Shown here: positions 45,322 to 54,008 of the stretch, piece by piece
How the letters are laid out: every line of letters begins with the position of its first letter
Numbering within the stretch: the first letter of the stretch is position 1
Assembly: GCA_963749415.1 (NCBI GenBank)
Contig: CAVVMG010000001.1
Location: 1,054,001 to 1,118,000 of the forward strand
DNA length: 64,000 bases
Source: JALYNX01 sp963749415
GTDB lineage: Bacteria > Actinomycetota > Acidimicrobiia > Spongiisociales > ZC4RG35
Direction: 5' to 3'
Program-made: the position numbers and the translations under genes
Notes under the pieces: generated by a model
What the model was told of the DNA's origin: nothing
Database searches by the model: none
What the model saw: only the letters and a program-made list of their open reading frames with translations

Positions 45322-46187
45322 GCCAGCCTCCGGTAGCGAAAACGCACGAACCAGGCTGCGGCGACCACGAGGGCCACGATCACGACCACCGAGACCCAAA
45401 CCTCGAATCCGGCGATCTCCGCCGGGTAGTCAACGGTGTTTTGGAACAGGTAGTCACGAATGATCCGTGGGTGATGATCTAGGGCGAGCAACGCCGCGAA
45501 CCGGGCTCCGGGAAAGGTGGCCTCGGCCACCCGGCCGGCGACCGCACCCCCGGCGACCAGGATCCCGAGGAACGCCGCGGCGGCGATCCCGGTCCGGTCG
45601 ATCATGGAGGAGAGGGTGATCACCAACGCCCCGTGGAGGGCGATGAAACAGAGTGTCGTCACCGGGACCTTCCACAGGATGTCGCTGTTGTCAGCCAGAT
45701 ATGGAAGGAACCCGTCGTCTGAGATCAGGGCGAGCCCGAGGTGGAGCAGCACCTGGGGGACGATGTAGATGGCCCCCACCACGGTGGCAAAGGCGAGGCT
45801 CTTGAAAGCCAAGTAGCCGTCGACCGTGAGTGGGCGGGAGAAGTAGACCGACAGCACCCCCCTGGTCCGGTCGGGGATCAAGAGCTGGGGTCCGGCGAGG
45901 GCGATGAAGAGCAAGGCGATCCACGAGTAGAAGTCGAACAGCTCGCCATAGCTGGGGACCTCGGCGGGGGTGTCACGGGCGAACCAAGCGGCACCGATGA
46001 GCACGGCGGCCAGGACTACCGCGATCGAGATCAGGCTCCAGGGGAAGATCTTCTCCCTCGCCTTGCGTCCGAGGCCGAGAACCCGGCGAACTCCGTCCTT
46101 GAACACCGCCTTTCGCGCTCCCCGCGGGCCGAGCCGGGGACCTTCATACGTGCGATAACCGCGATCGAAGATGACCTGGTCGGTCAC
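45318..46187 (-). CDS. ABC-2 type transporter permease (first exporter, permease)
   Basis: 289 aa, about six transmembrane segments after a basic, Arg-rich N-terminus (RGYRTYEGPRLGPRG). PDRTRGVLSVYFSRPLTVDGYLAFK near residues 105-129 is the ABC-2 signature loop (split here as PDRTRGVLSV and FSRPLTVDGY). It overlaps both its ATPase (46184-46187) and the next ATPase (45318-45321). Likely partner of the ATPase upstream. The bulky cytoplasmic N-terminus is distinctive. Confidence 0.85.
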   Translation of the reverse strand: MTDQVIFDRGYRTYEGPRLGPRGARKAVFKDGVRRVLGLGRKAREKIFPWSLISIAVVLAAVLIGAAWFARDTPAEVPSYGELFDFYSWIALLFIALAGPQLLIPDRTRGVLSVYFSRPLTVDGYLAFKSLAFATVVGAIYIVPQVLLHLGLALISDDGFLPYLADNSDILWKVPVTTLCFIALHGALVITLSSMIDRTGIAAAAFLGILVAGGAVAGRVAEATFPGARFAALLALDHHPRIIRDYLFQNTVDYPAEIAGFEVWVSVVVIVALVVAAAWFVRFRYRRLA

Positions 46188-47092
46188 GGCGCCACCTCCC
46201 GGACCATGAAGAGGTCCTCGAGCGAGGAAGAGCCACGGATCATGCGCACCAGCCCCGAGTCTGCGGCGGCGGCTGCTTGCAGGATCGCCGCCTCCAGTGT
46301 CTCGTCCCCAGGCCCGGCGATGAGGCGAAGGCCATCGACCGTCGCCTCGAACCCACGCTCCCTGAGCGTCTGTGCCACCCGTTCCGGGTTCTCCAGCACC
46401 TCGACCAGGACGGTCCCCAGCTTCTCGAATCCGTGGAGCGGGCCGGAACGCAGCAGGTCACCCGCGTCGAGCATCACCACCCAGTCGCAGGTCTGCTCGA
46501 TGTCGCTGAGGACATGGGAGGACATGATCACGCTGATGTCGAACTCGGCAAGGCGTTTGATCAAGGCCAACATCTGCGAGCGCCCCTCGGGATCGAGGCC
46601 TGAAGCCGGCTCGTCGAGGAGCAGGAGGTCCGGATCGTGGACGATCGCCTGGGCCAACTTCACCCGTTGCTGCATGCCGGTCGAGAAGTCGCCCAGGAAT
46701 CGAAATCGCTCCTCCGCGAGGCCTACCAGGAACAGCGTCTCCGACGCGCGGCGCCGCGCCTCGCGCGGCGGGATGCCTGCCAACTGGGCGGTGTAGGAGA
46801 CAAAGTCGGCGGCGGTCTGGTCCTTGGGGAGGCAATCACCCTCGGGCATGTATCCGATCCGGGTTCGGACCTCGAGCGGCTCGCGTTGCGGGTCGTGCCC
46901 CAACACCTGCATCGAGCCCGCTGTGGGGTGGAGGAGGCCGAGCATCAAACGGAGCATCGTGGTCTTGCCCGCGCCGTTGGCGCCGACCAGTCCGGTGACC
47001 CCCGCCGGTACCTCCAGGGTCAGATCGCGGAGGGCAACCACCTCGCCGTAGTCGTGGGTGAGCCCGGTGATCTCGAGAATGGCCTCACTCAT
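46184..47092 (-). CDS. ABC transporter ATP-binding protein (first exporter, ATPase)
   Basis: 302 aa from ATG 47092. Walker A GLVGANGAGKTTMLRL near residue 35, signature GDFSTGMQQRVKLAQAI near 130, Walker B LLLLDEPASGLDPEGR near 152. The ATG overlaps the DNA ligase stop codon, so the exporter is co-translated with the ligase gene. Two ATPases of this operon alternate with two permeases, suggesting two complete exporters or a heteromeric one. Confidence 0.93.
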   Translation of the reverse strand: MSEAILEITGLTHDYGEVVALRDLTLEVPAGVTGLVGANGAGKTTMLRLMLGLLHPTAGSMQVLGHDPQREPLEVRTRIGYMPEGDCLPKDQTAADFVSYTAQLAGIPPREARRRASETLFLVGLAEERFRFLGDFSTGMQQRVKLAQAIVHDPDLLLLDEPASGLDPEGRSQMLALIKRLAEFDISVIMSSHVLSDIEQTCDWVVMLDAGDLLRSGPLHGFEKLGTVLVEVLENPERVAQTLRERGFEATVDGLRLIAGPGDETLEAAILQAAAAADSGLVRMIRGSSSLEDLFMVREVAP

Positions 47093-48111
47093 CGAACGAC
47101 GACGTCCCGGAATCCCGGTCCCTCGGGGCGCTCCAGTTGTTCCATCGTGCAGGCCGAGGCATCTTTGTCGGGACGCCAGCGGTGGAACCGGGTTGCGTGA
47201 CGAAAGCGGTCGCCCTCGAGCTGGTCGTAACTGACCTCGACCACGACTCCGGGTTGCACCGGAGTCCATGAGCCGTCCTTGTCACCGCTCCACCTGCTCT
47301 GGGCGCCGGGGGCCCGAGCCTCGTGCCCGAAGCTGTCGTCGGCGACGAGCTCGAGGAAGCGCTCGAAGATCTCTACCCGCTGGCCGTCGGGAAAACCCGA
47401 GCAGTGACCGATGAAGTGGAGTTGGCGCGTGTCGTCGTAGAGCCCGAGGAGAAGCGACCCGATCTTGCCTCCGTCCTTGTGCTCCCGGAATCCGCCCACG
47501 ACGCAATCGATCGTGCGGCGGTGCTTGATCTTGATCATGGCTCGCTTGCCGTGTTGGTATGCGAGGTCAGGCACTTTGGCGATGATGCCATCGCAGCCCG
47601 CCGATTCGAATTCGTCGAACCATCGCTCCGCAATCTCCTCGGATTCGGTCTGCGGGGTCAGATGCCAGGGAGCGCCGAGTCCTTCAGCCAGGACTTCGAG
47701 GCGGCCACGGCGCGATTGAAACGGCTCGTTGCGAAGGTCGTCACCTCGATCAGAGAGCAGGTCGAAGGCCACGAGCTCGGCGGGAGTGGCCTCGGAAAGC
47801 ATGTTCACCCTCGACTCGGCGGGGTGGATGCGTTGCTGGAGGGCGTCGAAATCGGTGACCCCGTCGAGCACCACCACGATCTCACCATCGACGACCGTTC
47901 CCGGGGGGAGTTGCTCGAGAGCCGCCAGCAACTCCGGGAAATAGCGGAGGAGCGGCCTCTGGTTGCGAGAGTCGAGGCGGACCTCCGGTTGCGACCACGA
48001 GATCGAGCGAAATCCGTCCCATTTCGGCTCGTAGAGATACAGCCCCTTCGGCCATCGCTCGGAGACCTTGGCCTCCATCGTCTCGATGGGGGGCGGGAAG
48101 GGGTGACTCAT
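47089..48111 (-). CDS. ATP-dependent DNA ligase, LigC-like
   Basis: 340 aa. The adenylation motif is YEPKWDGFRSISW near residue 27 (catalytic Lys of KxDGxR), ELVAFDLLSDRGDDL near 111, and the C-terminal part contains CDGIIAKVPDL near 172 and MIKIKHRR near 190. There is no polymerase or phosphoesterase domain. It is the head of a reverse-strand chain with four ABC genes, an unexpected partner set. Together with the stand-alone polymerase at 42666 it makes a split LigD-like system. Confidence 0.92.
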   Translation of the reverse strand: MSHPFPPPIETMEAKVSERWPKGLYLYEPKWDGFRSISWSQPEVRLDSRNQRPLLRYFPELLAALEQLPPGTVVDGEIVVVLDGVTDFDALQQRIHPAESRVNMLSEATPAELVAFDLLSDRGDDLRNEPFQSRRGRLEVLAEGLGAPWHLTPQTESEEIAERWFDEFESAGCDGIIAKVPDLAYQHGKRAMIKIKHRRTIDCVVGGFREHKDGGKIGSLLLGLYDDTRQLHFIGHCSGFPDGQRVEIFERFLELVADDSFGHEARAPGAQSRWSGDKDGSWTPVQPGVVVEVSYDQLEGDRFRHATRFHRWRPDKDASACTMEQLERPEGPGFRDVVVR

Positions 48112-48161
48112 TCGGCGGGAGTTTATGCCAGGGGCGACAGACCACTAGATAGCCTGAGCCC

Positions 48162-49184
48162 ATGATCGAGGGAATCATCGATCGACTTCCCCGTTGGGCG
48201 AAGGCCCCGGCCGAGATCCTCTACGGCGCGTCCAGGAGCTATGGAAGGGACCGTGCCGGCCGGATGTCGGCGGCCATCGCCTACCGCACCGTCTTCGCCC
48301 TGGCCCCGATCCTGATCATCGCCATCTCCGTGTCCGGATGGGTTCTCGGGAGCTCGGAGCTGGCCCAGGCCGAGCTCCTCGAGGGAATCGAGTCCATCGC
48401 TGGGCCCGAGGTCGCGGACGCCATGGCGTCGTTCCTGGCGAGCGCGATCAACTCGGCCGACGCCGCTGCGATCATCGGCTTCGTGCTCCTGCTGTGGACT
48501 GCCTCCAGTCTCTTCATAGAGCTCCAACACGATCTCAACGACATCTTCGGGGTGCCCTACGAGAAGATCAGAGGTCTGGTGTCCTTGGTGCGGAAGCGAG
48601 GGGTGGGCTTCCTCTGGGTCTTCGGGCTCGGGCTGCTGATGATCGCCATCCTCCTGGTCAACACCGTTTGGGGGATCATCGATACGCTTCTCCCCGCCAA
48701 TCTCGAGGGGCTGGATGGAGTGGTGAACGTCCTGGCCCCGGTCATTTCGCTGACATTGCTCCCCTTCGTCTTCGGTTTGATCTTCAAGACCCTGACCGTG
48801 GCCCCACTCCCCTGGAAGGCGGCGTGGGGTGGTGGTCTGTTCACCGCGGTCGTGTTCACGATCGCGGCTTGGGGCATCGGCCTTTACTTCGAGATCGTCG
48901 GCCCGACCACCGCTCTCGGGTTCGCAGGATCGCTGGTAGTGGTTCTCTTCCTCGCCTACATGTTGTCTGCTGTGTTCCTCTTCGGGGCGGAGGTGACCAA
49001 CATCGCCACCGAGCGGATGGAGGTGGCAGAACAGGAGGCGAAAAGGGCGAGGTCGGCAGCGCGGCTCCAGATTCCTGTCGACCCACTGGTCGTGGTGGCC
49101 GAGCCGCCCCGCGCCCTGCCCGCAGCTGCACTCTTCGCCTTCATCGGTGGAGTGCTCGTGGGCTGGAGGAGAAAGAGCCGTTGA
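48162..49184 (+). CDS. YihY/BrkB-family membrane protein
   Basis: 340 aa. About six transmembrane helices after a short cytoplasmic part; RDRAGRMSAAIAYRTVFALAP near residue 29, LFIELQHDLNDIF near 112 and GFAGSLVVVLFLAYMLSAVFLFGAEVTN near 246 (in two motifs, GFAGSLVVV and FGAEVTN) are hallmarks of the BrkB/YihY family, once called RNase BN. The substrate or function is not settled; homologues are putative transporters. It is divergent from the ligase gene by 50 bases. Confidence 0.88.
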   Translation: MIEGIIDRLPRWAKAPAEILYGASRSYGRDRAGRMSAAIAYRTVFALAPILIIAISVSGWVLGSSELAQAELLEGIESIAGPEVADAMASFLASAINSADAAAIIGFVLLLWTASSLFIELQHDLNDIFGVPYEKIRGLVSLVRKRGVGFLWVFGLGLLMIAILLVNTVWGIIDTLLPANLEGLDGVVNVLAPVISLTLLPFVFGLIFKTLTVAPLPWKAAWGGGLFTAVVFTIAAWGIGLYFEIVGPTTALGFAGSLVVVLFLAYMLSAVFLFGAEVTNIATERMEVAEQEAKRARSAARLQIPVDPLVVVAEPPRALPAAALFAFIGGVLVGWRRKSR

Positions 49185-49229
49185 GCCCTCTTAGCTTTCG
49201 CGCTCCGCTCCAATAACCTCAGGGACCAT

Positions 49230-49796
49230 ATGTCTGTTGACATCGCCGGGTTTGTGACAGACCTCAAGGAGCATGCCACCGAGCACGGGTTCCACGTCCA
49301 TGACGAGCGGCACTTCGTCGAGACGTACTCGCTGCGCCAGTCGTGGGAGGTGGACCTGCACCCCGAAGCGGGATGCGGAGGGCCGATCGACCTCCACCTC
49401 GCTCTCGATGTCGACCCCAAGGTGATCCTGTCGCTGCGGGAGCGCCTCGACGAGATGGACTCCGACTTCGAGGAGCCAGAGGACGTCTACCACCTCGACC
49501 TGTTCTTCAACTGGGCGGTGCCCCCGTTGCACAGGCCCCCCGACCTTTTGGTCCTCGCCACCGACCTGGCCGGCATTGGGCGACTGTCCTTGGCGGTCGA
49601 GGTATCGGCGATCGACTCCTACGGAGCAGTCACAGATGCCCCGGAGCGGCGGCTGACCCTCACCGGGAAATCATCGGTGAGCCTTGTCGACGTGTTGATG
49701 GGCCGCGAGCAACTGTGCGACGTCCTCGACCGCTCCCATGAAGTCAGTGAATACCTGCTGGACCGGGTCGATGGCTGGATGGAGCTTCCGAGCTGA
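49230..49796 (+). CDS. Conserved protein of unknown function
   Basis: 188 aa, soluble, acidic. FVTDLKEHATEHGFHVHDERH, then WEVDLHPEAGCGGPIDLHLALDV, then VLMGREQLCDVLDRSHEVSEYLLD are visible blocks (each shown as a short motif), but I recognise no family. Its TGA and the stop of the opposite gene share the sequence TGATCA with no gap, so the two genes end back to back. Function unknown. Confidence 0.6.
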   Translation: MSVDIAGFVTDLKEHATEHGFHVHDERHFVETYSLRQSWEVDLHPEAGCGGPIDLHLALDVDPKVILSLRERLDEMDSDFEEPEDVYHLDLFFNWAVPPLHRPPDLLVLATDLAGIGRLSLAVEVSAIDSYGAVTDAPERRLTLTGKSSVSLVDVLMGREQLCDVLDRSHEVSEYLLDRVDGWMELPS

Positions 49797-50222
49797 TCAG
49801 AGCACGACGTTGATGAATGCCCACACTCCCATGGCCACTGTGCCCGCGGCCAGGGCGTAGAACCCGGCGACCGTAAGCGGTCGGGGCCGAGGGCCATCGA
49901 GAACGACGATGCCGATTTCGGCTTCGGGCGACGCCGGCTGGACATCGAGCTGGACGGCCAGTCCCTCCTCGAACTGCCGAGGATCGTCGGGCTGGAAGTA
50001 CACGGAGCCGTCGTCGGCTTCGATGACCCAGGTCCCGTCCCCGTTCCCGACAAAGTTGCAGTCCTCGGAGGGCCACTTTCCGATCTCAACCCGCCCGGAG
50101 ACCAGGGTCACCTCGTCGCGGTCGAGACCGATGGTCACCGGTACCCGGTCGTCCTCGAGGGTCACCACGCCGGCGAACGTGATCACTGTTTCGAATCCCC
50201 TGCTGTCTGCTACCTCCAACAT
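49797..50222 (-). CDS. Small membrane-anchored protein of unknown function
   Basis: 141 aa from ATG 50222. The soluble part is beta-rich (GFETVITFAGVVTL, VTIGLDRDEV, GDGTWVIEADDGSVYFQP) and the last ~25 residues are a hydrophobic helix (VAGFYALAAGTVAMGVWAF), so it is probably tail-anchored. No family is recognised. The frame extends to 50381, but that upstream portion is antisense to the DUF2461 gene. Confidence 0.55.
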   Translation of the reverse strand: MLEVADSRGFETVITFAGVVTLEDDRVPVTIGLDRDEVTLVSGRVEIGKWPSEDCNFVGNGDGTWVIEADDGSVYFQPDDPRQFEEGLAVQLDVQPASPEAEIGIVVLDGPRPRPLTVAGFYALAAGTVAMGVWAFINVVL

Positions 50223-50250
50223 ACACCTGGCCCAAAACAGCGAGGCGTCA

Positions 50251-50946
50251 TCAATAGGGGAGGCCGATGGCGGCACAGAGGAAGGCGGTGAATCCGGCGG
50301 CCTTGCGGTACCTGGCCTCGAGGGCGGCGTCGAACCCTGGGGACGCGATCGCATTGTCGGCAATTCGGGCGCCGGCGACAAAGCTCTTCATCCTCAGGTC
50401 GTCGGCATAGGTGTGCGCGGGGTCGAACTCCCGGGGCACCTGCTTCAGGTACTCGTCAGGATCCGGCTCGATGGACCAGGAGTCGAGAAACGCCTTGCCT
50501 TTGGTCGCCTTGCGCCAGCCGGGGATGTCGTCATGGATCGCCTGCCTGATCTGACGGGCCACCGGGGTCTCCGGGTGCCACATCCCGACCCCAACGAAGC
50601 TGGCACCGGGCTCGATGTGGACGTAGAAGCCGGGAGCATGGATATCACGGCCGGTGGTGTGCCGGAACTGGATCCCGACATTCGTCTTGTATGGCGTTTT
50701 GTCCTTTGAAAACCGGATGTCGCGAAAGGGCCGCATCAGGGACCCGCCCACCGTGCGGGAGTCAGCACTGAAATGCGGAGAGAGCTTCGCCAGCCTCGGC
50801 CTGAAGTCGTCGATGAAGTCGAGGGCGGGCTCGCGGACCGACTCGACATAGCGGTCCTTGTTTCGCTCCCACCACCCCTTCTCGTTGTTGGCTGCCAACT
50901 CCGTCAGGAAGTCGAACGTCGCCTGCGTGAAATGCTGCTTGGCCGT
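50251..50946 (-). CDS. DUF2461-family protein lacking a canonical start codon
   Basis: The frame encodes a complete DUF2461 domain when read from the codon ACG 50946: AKQHFTQATFDFLTELAANNE, then WWERNKDRYVESVREPALDF, GGSLMRPFRDIRFSKDKTPYK. There is no ATG, GTG or TTG upstream of this conserved N-terminus; the first is TTG 50898, which would remove about 16 conserved residues. The upstream region has GGAGG and GGGGGG as possible ribosome binding sites. The function of DUF2461 is unknown. 231 aa. Confidence 0.75.
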   Translation of the reverse strand, partial: TAKQHFTQATFDFLTELAANNEKGWWERNKDRYVESVREPALDFIDDFRPRLAKLSPHFSADSRTVGGSLMRPFRDIRFSKDKTPYKTNVGIQFRHTTGRDIHAPGFYVHIEPGASFVGVGMWHPETPVARQIRQAIHDDIPGWRKATKGKAFLDSWSIEPDPDEYLKQVPREFDPAHTYADDLRMKSFVAGARIADNAIASPGFDAALEARYRKAAGFTAFLCAAIGLPY

Positions 50947-51018
50947 GGTTCCCCCCTTTCGCCTCCTTCGAACCTACAACGGTCGCCGGGTGGGTGACAG
51001 AGGGGGATCTCTGGCGGC

Positions 51019-52329
51019 TCAGTCCTCGACCAGCCGGTCCCAAGGGGTGCGGAGGCCGTCGCGAATGACCCGGCCCAGAGTGCGGACGTCCTTGCGCAGC
51101 ACCCATACTGCGGCGAGGAGGAACACGATTCCCACTCCGATCCTGGCCTGGGCCGAGGCCTCCTCCGAGATGTGCCCGAGCTCGGTGAGCCCCGACTCGA
51201 GCAGTTGTAGAAAGAACAGCGAGAGCATCACCCAGGCCTCCTTGGTGGAGACCGACCGGCTGGCGACGATGGCGACCGCGAACACCGACTGCGCCGCGGT
51301 GACCATCAGCTCCACCCGCTGCACGGTGTCCAGGGGGAGGCCATGCAGGGTCCCCGAGAAGATGGAGAACACGATGGGCAGGGTCCCGACGAGCAATGTC
51401 CACTGGTTGACCTTCGATGAGATCAAAGCCGCGAACCCGGTGCGCGCCGCCAGCCGCCAGGCGAAGAGGGCGGCCACCAGGAGCTCCGGCGCCTCCGAAG
51501 CCAGAGGAGCGATCCACTTGACGAGGAGGAACTCACTGACGCCCAGGGCCTCTCCCATCTCGACGATCGATTCGGCGAAGGGCTCGGCGCAGAGGAGGAT
51601 CACGAACGCCGCCACGACGAAACCGGAGTAGTTGATGATCCGTCGCGTGGTCTTGGGCAGGGACCCGATGTATGCCGATGGCCCGACCAGATGGGGAGCG
51701 CTCGGCGGTGCCCCGGAGAGGCGCCGCAGATAGAAGACATAGATCCCGATCAGGATCGCCGCGTCCCAGAGGGTGAGGTGATCCTTGAGGAAGAGGGTCA
51801 GCCCGTAGATGGATGCGATCGCCAGATAGGCGATCTCCACCGACTGGGACCGGTCGAGATGGATCGTGGTGGCTGTGGTGTTCTCGGCGTCCTCCGGCGG
51901 CGCCTGGATCCGTCGTACCCTCCAAGTTCCGAGCAGGATCACCAGCGGCCAACCGAACCCGATCAACAGCTGGTTGCCCCCGGTCATGTTGGCCAGCGCC
52001 AGCGGCCCGTACTGAGTCGCCGCCCCGGTTTCGGCGAACTCCTGCCCAGCTTTCATGGTGAACACGAAGTCGACTGCGTATTCGGGAAGGATGGCGATGA
52101 GGGCGAGCAGGGCCAGCGCCAGACCGGCGGCGATGTCGAGCTGGATCACCTCAGCTGCCCAGGAGAGGATGAAGGCTGCGCCCACGATCGCCATTCCGAA
52201 GAGGAAGGCGCCGAGAACGGGCTCGGGATGAGCGCCGGTGATCCTGAGAACCACCCCGGGGATGGTCACTGCCGCGGCTAGGGCGATATAGAGGATCTGG
52301 CGGGATGGATTGAGGGTTACGTAGTCCAT
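51019..52329 (-). CDS. Sodium/calcium (CaCA-type) cation exchanger
   Basis: 436 aa, about 11 transmembrane segments. The two alpha repeats of the CaCA superfamily are ALIAILPEYAVDFVFT near residue 77 and PLASEAPELLVAALFAWR near 275, followed by ISSKVNQWTLLVGT. The orientation and acidic residues fit an antiporter of Ca2+ or another cation for Na+/H+. It may help cation homeostasis; the ion is not determined. The gap to the next reverse-strand gene (52330-52387) shows no clear signal. Confidence 0.9.
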   Translation of the reverse strand: MDYVTLNPSRQILYIALAAAVTIPGVVLRITGAHPEPVLGAFLFGMAIVGAAFILSWAAEVIQLDIAAGLALALLALIAILPEYAVDFVFTMKAGQEFAETGAATQYGPLALANMTGGNQLLIGFGWPLVILLGTWRVRRIQAPPEDAENTTATTIHLDRSQSVEIAYLAIASIYGLTLFLKDHLTLWDAAILIGIYVFYLRRLSGAPPSAPHLVGPSAYIGSLPKTTRRIINYSGFVVAAFVILLCAEPFAESIVEMGEALGVSEFLLVKWIAPLASEAPELLVAALFAWRLAARTGFAALISSKVNQWTLLVGTLPIVFSIFSGTLHGLPLDTVQRVELMVTAAQSVFAVAIVASRSVSTKEAWVMLSLFFLQLLESGLTELGHISEEASAQARIGVGIVFLLAAVWVLRKDVRTLGRVIRDGLRTPWDRLVED

Positions 52330-52387
52330 CGGGCGGGGGATTGTAAGAAGGGGTTCCTGCTCCCCCCGAAATCGCTCGCTCCGGGTG

Positions 52388-53539
52388 TCAGTTCAAGACC
52401 CGCCGGCACGACCAGGGCTTCCAGAAGCCCTGCCCCAGTGCCTCATATCGTTTGCCCAGCCACGCTGCGGTGCCGATGTTGGCCACCGGATCGAACGCCT
52501 CGGCGCCGGCGAACCCGGCTTTCGGCGACGTGGCCGCCCAGGTCGAGGGGAGGAACTGGAACAGGCCCGCCGCCCCGGAGTAGGGGTTGTACGCGTCCGG
52601 GTCGCCCAGGCTCTCACATTGGAGTACGGCGAGCGCCTCGTCGACCCGAGAAGCCGGGAAATACGCACTGACCTCGTCACGCCACCGCTCGACTGCCGCC
52701 GGGAAATCCCAGGTCTGACCGCCGCCACCGCCGCCGTCTTCGGTAGTCGTCGGGTCCGGCCGGGTGGTGGTGGTTGATTCTTCGGCAGGCTCGGGCGTTG
52801 TCGTGTCCGGTGGGGGCCGCTCCTCCTGTCTCTGCTGTTCGGCTTCGCGGGCGCGAGCGGCGTCGACGGCGCTCAGCGCCTCGCCGTAGGCGGCCGCCGA
52901 TCGGTCTGCCTCGCGGATCGCCTCCGCGACGGCGGCGTCGGCCTCCTCATAGAGGGCTGCGAGATTCTCCACCTCAGCGTCCACCTCGGCCTGGAGCTCG
53001 CTGACCCGGTCCTCTTCGGCCCGGAACGTGGCGATCAAACCCTCGAGATCCTCGCGCTTGATGATGAGCTGGTCGACTTCCTGTCGCCCGGTATCGATCA
53101 GGTCTTCGACGAAGAGACCGGTCACCATCACATCTTCGACATCGTTCGAGTTGACGAAGTTCACCCCGGGGGCGCCGAGTGCGGTCATGTAGGCACTCAC
53201 TGCCCCGGTTTCGATGTCCTCCTGGATGCCCAATAGTTCGGCGTCCGCGAAGCCCACCTGCTCCCGGAGGCGGTCGACTCCGGCGGATACCCGGGAGAGC
53301 TCGTCAGCGAGCACGCTGATCCTGGCCATGCTCTCTGCCAGTGCGGCCTCGATCCCGGAGCGCTCGGCCATCGCGCTGTCGACCAGGCCCGCAGCCACCT
53401 CGGCCTCCTGTTCGGCGTCGGTGACTGCATCCTCGGCCTCGTCGACACTTTGGGCATGGGCCGGGCGGACTCCGCCACTCAGGACAGAGACAGCCAGGGT
53501 CAATGCCATGGCGAAGGGAAGGCTGCGACGGAGGCGCAT
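52388..53539 (-). CDS. Secreted coiled-coil protein with C-terminal transglycosylase-like (SLT) domain
   Basis: 383 aa from ATG 53539. A signal peptide (MRLRRSLPFAMALTLAVSVL, cleavage near AHAQ) is followed by ~200 residues of Ala/Glu-rich coiled coil, a Pro/Thr/Glu linker (about 225-275), and a C-terminal lysozyme-like domain with VLQCESLGDPDAYNPYSGA near 307 containing the catalytic Glu. It most likely cleaves peptidoglycan, similar in layout to RipC/NlpC-like organisation but with SLT chemistry. Upstream frame beyond 53539 is discarded. Confidence 0.88.
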   Translation of the reverse strand: MRLRRSLPFAMALTLAVSVLSGGVRPAHAQSVDEAEDAVTDAEQEAEVAAGLVDSAMAERSGIEAALAESMARISVLADELSRVSAGVDRLREQVGFADAELLGIQEDIETGAVSAYMTALGAPGVNFVNSNDVEDVMVTGLFVEDLIDTGRQEVDQLIIKREDLEGLIATFRAEEDRVSELQAEVDAEVENLAALYEEADAAVAEAIREADRSAAAYGEALSAVDAARAREAEQQRQEERPPPDTTTPEPAEESTTTTRPDPTTTEDGGGGGGQTWDFPAAVERWRDEVSAYFPASRVDEALAVLQCESLGDPDAYNPYSGAAGLFQFLPSTWAATSPKAGFAGAEAFDPVANIGTAAWLGKRYEALGQGFWKPWSCRRVLN

Positions 53540-53615
53540 CGGTGGCTGGTGAGGGTAACCAACGCCCAAAGTTCACGTGAAAGTGAGGCAAGCCGCCTCG
53601 GGGTAGGGTTGCCCG

Positions 53616-54008
53616 ATGACCCGGGTCAACATCTCTTCGGGCTCACCGTACGAGCCCGTGATCGGCTTCAGTCGAGCGGTGCGCGTCGGTGATCGGGTCC
53701 TGGTGTCGGGAACGGCTCCGATCTGGCCCGATGGCGATGTCGACCCCGACCCTGCGGCTCAGGCTCGCCGCTGCCTCGAGATCATCCTTGATGCCCTCTA
53801 TCAGGCCGGGGCGAGACCTTCAGACGTGGTCCGAACCCGGGTCTACATCTCCGATCGCTCGATTGCCGACGAGGTGGGACGTGCAATGGGTGAAGTGTTC
53901 GGGACGGTCCTGCCGGCATCGACAATGATCGTGGTCAGCGGGTTCCTCGACGAGAGATGGGTCGTCGAGATCGAGGCTGAAGCTGAGTTGAGCGCACCCT
54001 CAGGCTGA
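53616..54008 (+). CDS. RidA/YjgF-family protein
   Basis: 130 aa. SGSPYEPVIGFSRAVRVGDRVLVSGTAP, ALYQAGARPSDVVRTRVYI and ASTMIVVSGFLDERWVVEIEAEA (listed as short motifs SGSPYEP, VVRTRVYI and VVEIEAEA) are characteristic of the YjgF/RidA family, which deaminates reactive enamine/imine intermediates. The catalytic Arg is in RTRVY and the Glu in VEIEAEA. The end overlaps the convergent zinc peptidase gene by 9 bases. Confidence 0.88.
   Translation: MTRVNISSGSPYEPVIGFSRAVRVGDRVLVSGTAPIWPDGDVDPDPAAQARRCLEIILDALYQAGARPSDVVRTRVYISDRSIADEVGRAMGEVFGTVLPASTMIVVSGFLDERWVVEIEAEAELSAPSG

Noticed and set aside
52330..52387. Possible second copy of the hairpin element (CTCCCCCCGAAATCGCTCGCTCC)
   Set aside because: Only a short stretch resembles it and the inverted repeat is imperfect; likely chance in GC-rich sequence.
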